A stretch of DNA of 61,242 bases, from contig NZ_JXSS01000064.1 of the NCBI RefSeq assembly GCF_000855665.1, positions 1 to 61,242 on the forward strand, given 5' to 3'. This DNA comes from Lysobacter sp. A03 (lineage in GTDB: Bacteria; Pseudomonadota; Gammaproteobacteria; Xanthomonadales; Xanthomonadaceae). The notes under the pieces were generated by a model. It had not been told where the DNA came from. It searched no databases and saw nothing but the letters and a program-made list of their open reading frames with translations. This document shows positions 43,778-53,424 of the stretch, piece by piece. A program made the position numbers and the translations under genes. Positions within the stretch are counted from its first letter, which is position 1. The number at the start of each line of letters is the position of its first letter.

Positions 43778-45769
43778 GTGACTGACGACAAGAACAAACC
43801 GATGGTCGAGGCGACCGAAAAATCGGGCATGCCCGATTCCGGTCGAAGGGCGGTATTGACCGGAGGCGTCATGGCGCTGACAGCCGGCGTTGCTGCAACC
43901 GGCTTCCTCTCCGGCTGTGGTGACAGGACCGCGGCGCCAGCCGCTGGTGGCGCGGTTCCCGCCGGCTCGCCTCCTGCGGGCAAGAACGCAACTTCGGATG
44001 CCTTCGCCAAGACGCACATCGCGCCGGGCGAACTCGACGAGTACTACGGCTTCCTCTCCGGCGGACAGAGCGGTGAGATGCGCATCATGGGCATACCGTC
44101 GATGCGCGTGCTGATGCGCGTTCCGGTGTTCAACCGCTGCAGCGCAACCGGCTGGGGGCAGACCAACGAAAGCCTCAAGATCCTGACCGAGGGGCTCACC
44201 CCGGAGACGAAAAAATACCTGGAAAGCCGCGGCGGCACCTACATCAACGGCGACCTGCACCACCCGCACCTGTCGTTCACCGATGGCGCGCACGACGGCC
44301 GTTACCTGTTCATGAACGACAAGGCCAACACCCGCGTCGCGCGGATCCGCTGCGATGTCATGAAGTGCGACAAGATCATCGAGTTGCCCAACCAGCACAC
44401 CGTGCACGGGCTGCGCCTGCAAAAGTATCCCAAGACCGGCTACGTGTTCTGCAACGGTGAGGACGCGGTGCCGATCCCCAACAACGGCATGAACCTGGAC
44501 GATCCGTCCGAGTACCGCTGCATCTTCACTGCGGTCGATGGCGATACGATGGAGGTGGCCTGGCAGATCATCGTCAGCGGCAACCTGGACAACGTGGACT
44601 GCGACTACCAGGGCCTGTACGCATTCTCCACCTGCTACAACTCCGAGGAGGGCGTGACCCTCGCCGAGATGACCGCAGCGGAGCAGGACTGGGTAACGGT
44701 TTTCGACCTCAAGGCGATCGAGGCAGCAGTCAAGGACGGGAAGGCCGAGATGATCAGCGGCGTACCGGTACTGGACGGCCGCAAGGAAGCCAATTCGCCG
44801 TTTACCCGTTACATCCCGGTCCCGAACAGCCCGCACGGCATCAATACCGCTCCCGACGGTGTCCACGTGGTGGTCAACGGAAAGCTTTCGCCGACCTGCA
44901 CCGTGTTCGACGTGCGCAAGTTCCCGGACGTCTTCTCAGGCAAGATCAAGCCGCGCGACGCCGTTGTCGCCGAACCGGAGCTGGGTCTGGGCCCGCTGCA
45001 CACGGCATTTGATGGCCGTGGCAATGCGTACACCACGCTGTTCATCGACAGCCAGATCGTCAAGTGGGACATCGCCAAGGCGGTTGCCAAGTTCAGTGGC
45101 GAGGATGTCGAGCCGATCATCCAGAAGCTCGACGTGCACTACCAGCCGGGCCACAACCACACCTCGATGGGCGAGAGCAAGGAAGCCGACGGCAAGTGGC
45201 TCATGTCCCTGAACAAGTTCTCCAAGGACCGGTTCCTCAACGTCGGACCGCTGAAGCCCGAGAACGATCAGCTGATCGACATCTCCGGTGACGAGATGAT
45301 CCTGGTCCACGACGGCCCGTCGTTTGCCGAGCCGCACGACCTGGAGATCATCCACCGTTCCAAGATCAACCCGGTCAACGTCTGGGACCGTGGCGACGTG
45401 ACCTGGGAAGACGCGCGCAAGCAGGCCGAGGCCGACGGTGTCGACCTGGACGCAGCCGCCGACGTGATCCGGGACGGCAACAAGGTCCGCGTCTACATGA
45501 CCTCGGTCGCGCCGACCTTCAGCCTCACCGATTTCAAGGTCAAGCGTGGCGATGAAGTGACCGTTTACGTGACCAACAAGGACACGGTCGAGGATCTGAC
45601 CCACGGGTTCACTGTGGTCAACTACGGCGTGGCTATGGAAGTCGCTCCGCAGGCGACCGCCTCGGTCACCTTCACCGCCGACCGTCCTGGCGTCTACTGG
45701 TACTACTGCCAGTGGTTCTGCCATGCCCTGCATATGGAAATGAAGGGGCGGATGCTGGTCGAGGCCTAG
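43778..45769 (+). CDS. nosZ: Nitrous-oxide reductase NosZ
   Basis: 663 residues from GTG 43778, seven bases after GGAGAG; ATG 43763 would overlap that site. The leader has a Tat motif ([10 protein letters not shown]) and an unusual lipobox ending TGFLSGCGD. The beta-propeller carries CuZ ligands in [44 protein letters not shown] and [11 protein letters not shown]. The C-terminal cupredoxin domain carries CuA: DLTHGF and [13 protein letters not shown] (two Cys, Trp, His, Met). It reduces N2O to N2 in the periplasm. Fifty-five bases after nosR and four before nosD. Confidence 0.97.
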   Translation: MTDDKNKPMVEATEKSGMPDSGRRAVLTGGVMALTAGVAATGFLSGCGDRTAAPAAGGAVPAGSPPAGKNATSDAFAKTHIAPGELDEYYGFLSGGQSGEMRIMGIPSMRVLMRVPVFNRCSATGWGQTNESLKILTEGLTPETKKYLESRGGTYINGDLHHPHLSFTDGAHDGRYLFMNDKANTRVARIRCDVMKCDKIIELPNQHTVHGLRLQKYPKTGYVFCNGEDAVPIPNNGMNLDDPSEYRCIFTAVDGDTMEVAWQIIVSGNLDNVDCDYQGLYAFSTCYNSEEGVTLAEMTAAEQDWVTVFDLKAIEAAVKDGKAEMISGVPVLDGRKEANSPFTRYIPVPNSPHGINTAPDGVHVVVNGKLSPTCTVFDVRKFPDVFSGKIKPRDAVVAEPELGLGPLHTAFDGRGNAYTTLFIDSQIVKWDIAKAVAKFSGEDVEPIIQKLDVHYQPGHNHTSMGESKEADGKWLMSLNKFSKDRFLNVGPLKPENDQLIDISGDEMILVHDGPSFAEPHDLEIIHRSKINPVNVWDRGDVTWEDARKQAEADGVDLDAAADVIRDGNKVRVYMTSVAPTFSLTDFKVKRGDEVTVYVTNKDTVEDLTHGFTVVNYGVAMEVAPQATASVTFTADRPGVYWYYCQWFCHALHMEMKGRMLVEA

Positions 45770-45773
45770 TCCG

Positions 45774-47114
45774 ATGGAGAGCGGGAGCGGTCCGGTGGGT
45801 TTGTTTGGGCCGCTTCGCCCGGTCGGCTGGTGGCGTGCGGTCGGCGTCAGGGCGGCCGCGCACGTTTTGGCGTGCGTGGTCTTCACTGCCGGCTGGCTGG
45901 TGTCGGCGCCTTTGGCTTCCGCGGCAGAGCTGCAGGTGCAGCCCGGGGCGTCGCTGCAAGCGGTTATCGATGCGGCGACACCGGGCGATACCATTCGTCT
46001 GGCGGCGGGGCGCTACGACGGTCCGCTACTGATCGAACGGAAGCTGGCGCTGCTCGGTGAGCCCGGGGCCGTTCTCACGGGGCCCGGTAAAGGCAGCGTG
46101 GTGACGGTCACGGCGCCGGACGTCCAGATCCGCGGGATTGAGATCACCGGCTCCGGGCTGGACGTGCCCGCCATGGATTCGGCGATCCTCGTACGGGAAT
46201 CCGCGCCGCGCGCGGACATCCGTGACAACCACCTGGTCGACAATCTTTTCGGCGTCTACCTGCACGGGGCTGCTGGCTCGATCGTGGAGGACAACGTCAT
46301 CACCGGGCGCAAAGACCTTCGTCTGGCAGAAGCGGGTAACGGGGTGTCGATATGGAACGCCCCGGATGCCAAGGTGATCGGCAACACCATCAGCCATGGC
46401 CGCGACGGCATTTTCGTCAAGGTCAGCAAACGCAACACGTTTGAAAACAACACGTTTTCGGATCTGCGCTTCGCGATCCACTACATGTACACGCACGACA
46501 GCCGGATCGTGGGCAACCGCTCGCGCGGCAACCACGTGGCGTGGGCGATCATGTACTCCGAGCGCCTGGAGATCCGCAATAACGTCTCCGACAACGACCG
46601 CGACCACGGTCTCATGCTGAATTCAACCAACGCCTCTCAGGTGGTCGGCAACACCGTCCGGGGCGGCGGGGAGAAATGCGTCTTTGTCTACAATGCGAAC
46701 GTCAACCGGATCGTCGAGAACTGGTTCGAAGGCTGTCCCATCGGGATCCATTTCACTGCCGGGTCCGAGGGCAACGTCATGACCGGCAATGCGTTCGTCG
46801 CCAACCGGATGCAGGTTAAATACGTGGGAACGCGTTACGTCGACTGGGCCTCGGAAGGTCGAGGCAACTATTGGAGTGACAATCCGGCCTATGACCTGGA
46901 CGGCGACGGTATCGCCGATCGTCCGTATCGGCCCAACGACGTGATGGACGAGATCCTGTGGACGCTGCCCCAGGCCAAGGTGCTGGTCAGCAGCCCTGCG
47001 GTGCAGATGGTGCGCTGGGCGCAGGCCCGATTTCCGGCGCTTTATCCCGGCGGTGTCGTGGACAGTGCACCGCTGATGCGTCCCCCTCAGATGACCAGGC
47101 CAGACGCGCTGTGA
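45774..47114 (+). CDS. nosD: NosD, periplasmic copper/sulfur maturation factor
   Basis: 446 residues with a signal peptide ending near LASAA. A right-handed parallel beta-helix of carbohydrate-binding/sugar-hydrolase (CASH) repeats is evident from the recurring pattern: DIRDNHLVDNLFGVYLHG, IVEDNVITG, VIGNTISHGRDGIFVK, NTFENNTFSDLRFAIHYMYTHDSRIVGNRSRGN, QVVGNTVRGGG. NosD receives copper and sulfur from the NosFY transporter and NosL to build the CuZ centre. Its stop overlaps the GTG start of nosF (GTGA). Confidence 0.96.
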   Translation: MESGSGPVGLFGPLRPVGWWRAVGVRAAAHVLACVVFTAGWLVSAPLASAAELQVQPGASLQAVIDAATPGDTIRLAAGRYDGPLLIERKLALLGEPGAVLTGPGKGSVVTVTAPDVQIRGIEITGSGLDVPAMDSAILVRESAPRADIRDNHLVDNLFGVYLHGAAGSIVEDNVITGRKDLRLAEAGNGVSIWNAPDAKVIGNTISHGRDGIFVKVSKRNTFENNTFSDLRFAIHYMYTHDSRIVGNRSRGNHVAWAIMYSERLEIRNNVSDNDRDHGLMLNSTNASQVVGNTVRGGGEKCVFVYNANVNRIVENWFEGCPIGIHFTAGSEGNVMTGNAFVANRMQVKYVGTRYVDWASEGRGNYWSDNPAYDLDGDGIADRPYRPNDVMDEILWTLPQAKVLVSSPAVQMVRWAQARFPALYPGGVVDSAPLMRPPQMTRPDAL

Positions 47115-48034
47115 GCGCGATTGCACAGTGGGACGGCGTGACCAAGCGCTATGGCAACGTGGTGGCGGTGCAGGACGTGACCCTGGCCTTGCATCCGGGC
47201 GAGGCGACGGCGCTGGTCGGCCACAACGGCGCGGGCAAGACCACCCTGATCAAGCTGCTGCTCGGGCTTATCCGGCCCGAGGAGGGCGCGGTGCGTGTGT
47301 CGGGTATTGACCCGGCGGGTGCGCACGGAGCGGATGCCCGACGGGCCCTCGGTTTCCTTCCCGAGAACGTGGCCTTCCACGGCGCAATGACCGGCCACGA
47401 ACTGATGTCCTTCTACGCGGGGCTCAAAGGTCACTCCACCAAGCGCAACGGCGAACTGCTGTCGTTGGTCGGGATCGCCGACGCCGCCGGTCGCCGCGTG
47501 TCGACGTATTCCAAAGGCATGCGCCAACGACTTGGTATTGCCCAGGCGTTGATCGGCGAGCCGCGCTTGCTGCTGTTTGACGAGCCGACCAGCGGCCTTG
47601 ACCCCGCGTCCAGGATTGATGTTTTCAACACCATCGACATGCTCCGTGGCAGTGGTGCGACCGTTCTTGTCAGCACCCATGCGCTGGCGGAAGTGGAGAA
47701 TCGCGTGGACCGCGTGGCGGTCATGCACCGCGGCAAGCTGCTGGCGGCGGGGACACTGGAGGATTTGCGCGAAGGCGTGGTGCCCCACGTCGGACTGCGG
47801 GTGCGGTTACGCAACTGCGACACGGAACGCTTGCTCGCTGCGCTTCCACCGGGAATCGAGTGCAAGGAGCGCGCTGACGACCTCCTTACGCTGCGGGTGC
47901 CGGCCGAGGACAAGATGAACGCGTTGCGCGCGCTGGCCGGGATGGGCGATGCAGTGGAAGACATCCAGACCGTGACGCCGGGGCTCGAAGATCTGTATCG
48001 GCGCCTGGTCCAGCAGGAGGCGAGCGCGGCATGA
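47111..48034 (+). CDS. nosF: NosF, ABC transporter ATPase for NosZ maturation
   Basis: 307 residues from GTG 47111, overlapping the nosD stop. Walker A ALVGHNGAGKTTLIK, Q-loop region around GFLPENVAFHGAMTG, signature TYSKGMRQRLGIAQAL, Walker B LLLFDEPTSGLDPASR and H-loop LVSTHALAEVE. The C-terminal domain (GLRVRLRNCDTERLL...) is as in other NosF. It pairs with NosY to drive sulfur/copper delivery to NosD. Ends with the nosY start (ATGA overlap). Confidence 0.96.
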   Translation: MSAIAQWDGVTKRYGNVVAVQDVTLALHPGEATALVGHNGAGKTTLIKLLLGLIRPEEGAVRVSGIDPAGAHGADARRALGFLPENVAFHGAMTGHELMSFYAGLKGHSTKRNGELLSLVGIADAAGRRVSTYSKGMRQRLGIAQALIGEPRLLLFDEPTSGLDPASRIDVFNTIDMLRGSGATVLVSTHALAEVENRVDRVAVMHRGKLLAAGTLEDLREGVVPHVGLRVRLRNCDTERLLAALPPGIECKERADDLLTLRVPAEDKMNALRALAGMGDAVEDIQTVTPGLEDLYRRLVQQEASAA

Positions 48035-48855
48035 ATGTCTTCAAGCTTGCGATGCAGGAAATACGCGCGGGATTCCGCAACCGCTGGGTGGTAGCCACCA
48101 CGCTGCTGCTGGCTGCGCTGGCCCTGTCGCTGGTGCTGCTGGGCAGCGCGCCGACCGGTGTGGTCAAGGCCGACCCCTTGGCGGTGGTGGTGGTCAGCCT
48201 GGCAAGCCTGACAATCTTCCTGGTGCCGCTGATCGCCTTGCTGCTGTCCTTCGACGCGATCGTCGGTGAGCAGGAGCGCGGGACCCTGATGCTGCTGCTC
48301 TCTTATCCTGTTTCGCGCTGGGAGGTGATCCTCGGCAAGGCGCTGGGCCAGATCTGCATCCTCGGCATCGCGACACTGCTCGGCTACGGGGTGGCCGCCG
48401 GTGCGCTTTCCCTGAAGACCGAAATCGGCGCTCCCGCCTGGGGCGCATTCGGAGCCATGGTCCTCACCTCGATCATGCTCGGCGCCGCGTTTGTCTCGAT
48501 GGGTGTCCTGGCGAGTGCGATCGTTCGCGAACGCGCCACCGCCGCCGGGTTGGCGGTGGGGATATGGCTGTTTTTCGTGCTGCTTTATGACACCGCGCTG
48601 CTGGGCATCCTGGTCGCCGACCAGGGTAAACACGTGACCCAAAGCACCCTGGATCTGGTGCTGCTACTCAATCCGGCGGACGTGTACCGGATATTCAACA
48701 TGACCGCGAGCGACAGCGTTGCCATCTACAGTGGCTTGGCCGGTCCAGGAAGTGCGGCCACTCTTTCACCGGCGGTTCTGTTCGCGGTACTGGCGGCGTG
48801 GATTGTCGCGCCGTTGGCGTTGGCCGTGCTGGCGTTCCGGAGGAAATCGGTATGA
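48031..48855 (+). CDS. nosY: NosY, ABC transporter permease
   Basis: 274 residues, six hydrophobic helices: FRNRWVVATTLLLAALALSLVLLG, VVVVSLASLTIFLVPLIALLLSF, ILGKALGQICILGIATLLGYGVAAG, AFGAMVLTSIMLGAAFVSMGVLAS, AGLAVGIWLFFVLLYDTALLGIL and LFAVLAAWIVAPLALAVLAF. The conserved DAIVGEQERGTLMLLLSYPVSRWEVILGK is typical of NosY/ABC-2 permeases. Starts within nosF and overlaps the nosL start (ATGA). Confidence 0.95.
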   Translation: MNVFKLAMQEIRAGFRNRWVVATTLLLAALALSLVLLGSAPTGVVKADPLAVVVVSLASLTIFLVPLIALLLSFDAIVGEQERGTLMLLLSYPVSRWEVILGKALGQICILGIATLLGYGVAAGALSLKTEIGAPAWGAFGAMVLTSIMLGAAFVSMGVLASAIVRERATAAGLAVGIWLFFVLLYDTALLGILVADQGKHVTQSTLDLVLLLNPADVYRIFNMTASDSVAIYSGLAGPGSAATLSPAVLFAVLAAWIVAPLALAVLAFRRKSV

Positions 48856-49481
48856 AGATCGGTCGCGCAACCTGGGCCGGCATTGGCCTGGCGATCCTGA
48901 TGCTGGCAGGGTGTGGGAAGGAGGCGCCGGACGCGCCACCTCCAGCGCCCGCCGAGGTCTCCGATGAGGCGACCGGGCACTACTGCGGCATGCTGCTGGC
49001 CGACCACGAGGGACCGAAAGGCCAGATCCACCTGGCCAGCCGCGAGGGACCGCTCTGGTTCTCCTCGGTGCGCGACACGATCGCGTTCCTGCGGCTGCCC
49101 GAGGAAGCCAAGGATGTCGTTGCGGTGTACGTCAACGACATGGGCAAGGCGCAGCACTGGGCGCAGCCAGAGGCGGGCACCTGGGTGGACGCGCACTCTG
49201 CGTGGTTCGTCATCGACAGTTCCATGCGCGGCGGCATGGGCGCAAATGAAGCGGTCCCATTCGCGACCGAATCGGCGGCCGAAGCCTTTCGTGTCAAGCA
49301 CGGCGGCACCATCGCCCGGCTTGACGATATTCCCGATGCTTACGTCCTGGGGCCGGTGGATCTGTCGTCCCCGATGCCCGGCATGGGCGCGGCAGACGCC
49401 GACCCGGCCGATGCGGATCGGCCAGCCGACGGCGACGACGCTGCGGAAGCTCACGGGCACGTCCAGCATCCTGACCACTGA
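48852..49481 (+). CDS. nosL: NosL, copper chaperone lipoprotein
   Basis: 209 residues. Lipoprotein leader MKIGRATWAGIGLAILMLAGC. The copper-binding GHYCGMLLADHEGPKGQIHL holds the conserved Cys-Gly-Met of NosL, followed by WFVIDSSMRGGMGANEAVPFATESAAEAF. It hands Cu(I) to the NosDFY complex. An acidic His-containing tail (ADADPADADRPADGDDAAEAHGHVQHPDH) is longer than usual. ATG overlaps the nosY stop. Confidence 0.95.
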   Translation: MKIGRATWAGIGLAILMLAGCGKEAPDAPPPAPAEVSDEATGHYCGMLLADHEGPKGQIHLASREGPLWFSSVRDTIAFLRLPEEAKDVVAVYVNDMGKAQHWAQPEAGTWVDAHSAWFVIDSSMRGGMGANEAVPFATESAAEAFRVKHGGTIARLDDIPDAYVLGPVDLSSPMPGMGAADADPADADRPADGDDAAEAHGHVQHPDH

Positions 49482-49491
49482 GGACTCCATC

Positions 49492-50523
49492 ATGGTGAAT
49501 CGCCGACGTTTTCTTTCGATCGCCGCCTCGTGTGCGGTCATGGGCTCCATGCCTGTGCGGCTGGCACTCGCCGCGACGCCCTCATCGCCGGTACCAGTCG
49601 TCTGGAAAGGCTCCGCGATGGGCGCGCTGGCGTCGATGACGCTGGTCCATCCCGACCGCCCGTACGCCCAGGCAATGATCGCGCGCTGCGTGGCCGAGAT
49701 TGACCGGCTCGAATCAGTTTTCAGCCTCTATCGACCCGATTCCGCCCTGTCACGCCTCAATGCGACGGGCGTGCTCGCGGAGCCGCCATCCGAACTGGTC
49801 GAGCTTCTCTCCTTCAGCCTGTCTCTGGCGCAGGCGAGCAAGGGCGCGTTCGACCCGACCGTCCAACCGCTGCTCAGCCTCTATTTCCAACACTTCGCAA
49901 AGCCGGGCGCCTCGCCTGCCGGGCCAGGGGCGAGCGCGATTGCACAGGCGCGCCAGCGCATCGGTTTCGCGGACGTCGAGGTGGACACGCACCGGATCCG
50001 TCTCGGCCGGCCGGACGCCGCCATTACCCTCAACGGCGTGGCGCAGGGTTTTGTCACCGACCGGGTTGCAGACCTGTTGCACGCCGGTGGCTTCAGCAAC
50101 GTGTTGATCGACCTCGGCGAAGGGCGCGCGCTGGGACGGGGCCCGGATGGAAAGCCGTGGCGGGCCGCGGTTGCCGACCCGACCAAGCCGGACCACACCT
50201 TATTCGAACTGTCGCTGGGCAGCGATCAGGGACAAAGCCCGGCGTTGGCGACGTCCGGAGGATACGGCACGCGCTTCGGCAGCGATCCGCTGGTCCATCA
50301 CCTCATGGATCCGCACAGCGGTCGCAGCGCCAACCATTACGGGTCGGTTTCGGTGGCCGCACCGCGCGCCACGCTGGCCGACGGGCTGTCCACGACGCTG
50401 TCCATCGTGCAGCCGGCAAGCCGCGCGCCGCTGCTCGCCGACTACCCGCTGGCGCGCGCGTGGTTCGTCGACAGGACTGGCCGCGTGACGGGGCCTGACG
50501 GCGAGCGGGTGATTCAGGCCTAG
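49492..50523 (+). CDS. nosX: NosX, ApbE-type FAD:protein FMN transferase
   Basis: 343 residues; GAGGA precedes ATG 49492. The leader MVNRRRFLSIAASCAV is a Tat signal (RRRFLS). ApbE features: WKGSAMGALASMTLVHP, FSLYRPDSALSRLNATG, ASKGAFDPTVQPL, ITLNGVAQGFVTDRVADLLHAGGFSNVLIDLGEGRALG and ALATSGGYGTRF. It attaches FMN covalently to Thr of the NosR SGATVT motif in the periplasm. Last gene of the nos operon; a hairpin follows at 50550-50567. Confidence 0.95.
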   Translation: MVNRRRFLSIAASCAVMGSMPVRLALAATPSSPVPVVWKGSAMGALASMTLVHPDRPYAQAMIARCVAEIDRLESVFSLYRPDSALSRLNATGVLAEPPSELVELLSFSLSLAQASKGAFDPTVQPLLSLYFQHFAKPGASPAGPGASAIAQARQRIGFADVEVDTHRIRLGRPDAAITLNGVAQGFVTDRVADLLHAGGFSNVLIDLGEGRALGRGPDGKPWRAAVADPTKPDHTLFELSLGSDQGQSPALATSGGYGTRFGSDPLVHHLMDPHSGRSANHYGSVSVAAPRATLADGLSTTLSIVQPASRAPLLADYPLARAWFVDRTGRVTGPDGERVIQA

Positions 50524-50549
50524 CACTTGGGGCGCCTCCGCTGCGCGTT

Positions 50550-50567
50550 ACTGGGGAATACCCCAGT
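50550..50567 (+). terminator. Hairpin after nos operon, possible terminator
   Basis: ACTGGGG pairs perfectly with CCCCAGT around AATA, 27 bases past the nosX stop. There is no T-run after it, so it could instead stabilise the mRNA 3' end. Confidence 0.45.
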
Positions 50568-50626
50568 TGTGCGGTCCAAGATGGGTTCCTACGCTGATGG
50601 CACCCCAATGCCGCGTGGAGAGAACG

Positions 50627-52234
50627 ATGGCCGACATCCAACAGATTGCCTCCGACGTTCTCGACAAGGGCGACCGTTTCCTACGCGTTGACGACTACGA
50701 AGCGCGGATGGACTATTTCGCGCAGGAGCTCGAAAAACTCGACCCCTCTGCGCGGGCGGCGTTGTTTGATGAGGTTCTCGAGCAGGACTCCGGCGCGCCG
50801 ATGTCGTGGTTGACCACCGAGAGGCTGGACACCCTGGTATCCGAAGGGCGCATCACGTCGCAAGAGCGCAGCGCGGTTGTGGATGCATTCGGCCAGGCGT
50901 ATGTCGACGGCGATATCGACCTGGTGGAGGCGCTGCAATTCACCAATATTTTCGGTAGCGGTGCGATCGGGCCAATGGGGATGATGTCGCCGGCGTCGGA
51001 CCAGCTGGAAGCCCTCATGCAGACATTGACGGAAAGCAACAGCAGCTATTCGTCGGAGTTTATCGAGAAGTTCGCGTCCGACGTGCTGACCCAGCGCGTG
51101 TTGGCGGAACCCACAATGTTCTCGCCCGCCGAGCAGGGCGCCTATGTCGGCGTGCTGCTCAACGCCCTGTCGCAGTCCGGCCGCAGCACAGCCGTGCACA
51201 ACGTGGTTTCGCAGTTGTCGCCGGAGCAGCAATCCGCGGTGCGAAGCGCTGCCGGCGGCGAGGGGCTGACGTTCGGAAACCCGGCTTACGACGGCGCCGG
51301 TGTGCGCGACCCGATGGCGATACTGACCGAGGCGGTTTCGCGTCACGGTACGTCGGCGGAGGTTCTGGACCTGGTGAAATATGCCGGTGCACACTCCAGC
51401 GGCAACGTTCTGGAGAACCAGTTCCTCGACCACGACAACAAACCCTATGACCAGCGCGCCGAAGCGCTCGGTGAGCTGTTTGAAACCCATTCGGCCACGA
51501 TCCTCAGGGACCTCACCGTCGCCAATCCGACCCAGACATCCGGGTCGAGCAATGATCGCGCGACGGTGGTCGGCGACAACCTCGCCGCGCTTTCCAACCT
51601 GGTACGACTTACGGGCCTCAACCCCGACAACAGCCATTCGGCGGCGGTCATGTCGGCGCTTGGTGATTTCTCCAGCGAGAATATCCGCGTGGGCAACATG
51701 GCGGAAAATACCGACGCCAACGGCGATGGGCGCATCGACGATGCCGATATCCAGGCCATTGATACCGGCAACGGCCGTACAGCCATGATTGGCGCGGTCC
51801 TCCAGGACGCGGTGAGTTCGGGCTACGTCGACCTGCGCGCCGACCAGGCCGCGCGCGAGGCGTTTCTGGGTTTCGTGATTGACGTGGCGGTCTCGGCGAT
51901 TCCCGTCGGAGGCAAGTTTGCCGGCAAGGCGATCACCGAACAGGTGTCAGCGGCGCTTGGCGGTTTGAACGAGCAGGCGCGCAGCGCCATCACCGATGCA
52001 CTGGCCGCCATCCCCACCAAGCTGTTGACCGATGCCCAGGGCCAGCTGACGGCCGAGGCCAAGAAGGCGATCATCGATGCGTTGCCTACCGACTACCAGT
52101 ATCTGGAAGGCATCAAGGAGCAATCGAACGGCTTCATTGAGAACACGATCCTCGGGAGCACGGTGCGCGACTACCAGATCACCGAATCGATATCCGATTA
52201 CCGCGGTTACATCGATAATTCCAAGGGACGCTGA
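50627..52234 (+). CDS. Unrecognised 535-residue protein with EF-hand-like loop
   Basis: ATG 50627 follows GGAGAG. No signal peptide or lipobox. The N-terminal half is mostly helical (QIASDVLDKGDRFLRVDDYEARMDYFAQELEKL, LTTERLDTLVSEGRITSQERSAVVDAFGQAYVDGDI). Residues near 365-377 read DANGDGRIDDADI, a calcium-binding EF-hand/dockerin-like loop. A later hydrophobic stretch (AFLGFVIDVAVSAIPVGGKFAGKAI) precedes a helical C-terminus (GLNEQARSAITDALAAIPTKLL). I do not recognise the family. A secreted effector without N-terminal signal is possible but unproven. A terminator follows. Confidence 0.75.
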   Translation: MADIQQIASDVLDKGDRFLRVDDYEARMDYFAQELEKLDPSARAALFDEVLEQDSGAPMSWLTTERLDTLVSEGRITSQERSAVVDAFGQAYVDGDIDLVEALQFTNIFGSGAIGPMGMMSPASDQLEALMQTLTESNSSYSSEFIEKFASDVLTQRVLAEPTMFSPAEQGAYVGVLLNALSQSGRSTAVHNVVSQLSPEQQSAVRSAAGGEGLTFGNPAYDGAGVRDPMAILTEAVSRHGTSAEVLDLVKYAGAHSSGNVLENQFLDHDNKPYDQRAEALGELFETHSATILRDLTVANPTQTSGSSNDRATVVGDNLAALSNLVRLTGLNPDNSHSAAVMSALGDFSSENIRVGNMAENTDANGDGRIDDADIQAIDTGNGRTAMIGAVLQDAVSSGYVDLRADQAAREAFLGFVIDVAVSAIPVGGKFAGKAITEQVSAALGGLNEQARSAITDALAAIPTKLLTDAQGQLTAEAKKAIIDALPTDYQYLEGIKEQSNGFIENTILGSTVRDYQITESISDYRGYIDNSKGR

Positions 52235-52266
52235 TCTACCGCCCAACGCCGCAGCGTCGATAGCAC

Positions 52267-52289
52267 AGGCCCCGTTCACGGGGCCTTTT
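52267..52289 (+). terminator. Rho-independent terminator
   Basis: AGGCCCCG pairs with CGGGGCCT around TTCA, followed by TTTT. It lies 33 bases after the stop at 52234. Confidence 0.88.
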
Positions 52290-52359
52290 GCTGTCCGAAC
52301 CACACCGGCGGGGACCGGTGTAGAGTGGCCGCGTTTCGATATCAGGAGCACGCTGCATC

Positions 52360-53283
52360 ATGAACACAGATTTTTCGTATCCCATCGGTACGCCCGGAAC
52401 GCCCTGGGGCCGCTCCGAAGTCGCCCAATGGCGCTCACAGCAGAAGGTCCAGCGCAGCTATGCGGAGGACGTGCTCAGCAAAATCGACCGGCTGCGGGAG
52501 CGCTTCGACGTCGAGCAATACGGGCAGTTGGACTACGGGTCGGACACCTACCCGCTCTACGCGGTCCGCAGCGGACACTGGAACGATCAACTTCCCAGCG
52601 TGCTGGTGACCGGCGGAGTGCATGGCTACGAGACCAGCGGCGTCCACGGTGCATTGCAGTTTCTCGATCAGCATGCCTCGGAGTACGAGGGCCGGGTGAA
52701 CCTGCTGGTTGCCCCTTGCGTGAGTCCGTGGGCGTACGAGCGGATCCACCGCTGGAACGTGGACGCGGTGGACCCGAACCGTTCGTTCGTCAGTGACAGT
52801 CCCGCCGGTGAGTCGGCGGCAGTGATGAGACTCGTCGCGCCCCTGCGTGACAAGCTGTTGGTGCATGTCGACCTGCATGAAACCACCGACACCGACGAAT
52901 CCGAGTTCCGTCCTGCTCTCGCAGCCCGTGACGGCAAACCGTCCGAGCCCGGCGAGATTCCGGACGGTTTCTACCTGGTGGGCGACAGCGAGGATCCGCA
53001 GCCGCAGTTCCAGCAGGCGATCATCGACGCGGTGGCCAGGGTCACCCACATCGCACCGGCCGATGCGCATGGTCAGATCATCGGCACGCCGATGGTCGCG
53101 CCGGGCGTGATCAACTACCCGGTGAAATCGCTGGGCCTGTGCGCCGGTGTCAGCAACGCGCGCTACCGGACCACCACCGAGGTGTATCCCGACAGCCCGC
53201 GGGCGACCCCGCAGCAGTGCAACGACGCCCAGGTCGCCGCAGTTCGCGCTGCGATTGATTACGCGCTCGCCCAGCAAGGCTGA
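52360..53283 (+). CDS. M14-like metallopeptidase (AstE/aspartoacylase type)
   Basis: 307 residues; AGGAG precedes ATG 52360. Zinc ligands of the M14/succinylglutamate desuccinylase fold: VLVTGGVHGYETSGVHGALQFL (HxxE) and LLVHVDLHETTDTDESEF (His); substrate-binding Arg in DAVDPNRSF. The catalytic Glu may lie in TTTEVYPD near the C-terminus. Cytoplasmic by sequence. It could remove an acyl or amino acid group from a small substrate. No partner gene is obvious. Confidence 0.9.
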   Translation: MNTDFSYPIGTPGTPWGRSEVAQWRSQQKVQRSYAEDVLSKIDRLRERFDVEQYGQLDYGSDTYPLYAVRSGHWNDQLPSVLVTGGVHGYETSGVHGALQFLDQHASEYEGRVNLLVAPCVSPWAYERIHRWNVDAVDPNRSFVSDSPAGESAAVMRLVAPLRDKLLVHVDLHETTDTDESEFRPALAARDGKPSEPGEIPDGFYLVGDSEDPQPQFQQAIIDAVARVTHIAPADAHGQIIGTPMVAPGVINYPVKSLGLCAGVSNARYRTTTEVYPDSPRATPQQCNDAQVAAVRAAIDYALAQQG

Positions 53284-53424
53284 TCCGAGCGCCGGGTGCG
53301 GCGCATCTCCGGCAGCCAGCCGCCGCCGCCGATGACGTCGCGCTGACGCACGCACTGCTCCACTGACGGCTCTGCCGGAGGGCATCGTGGAGCGGGGTGG
53401 GTTCTGGCAAGCACGTCCGAACTG

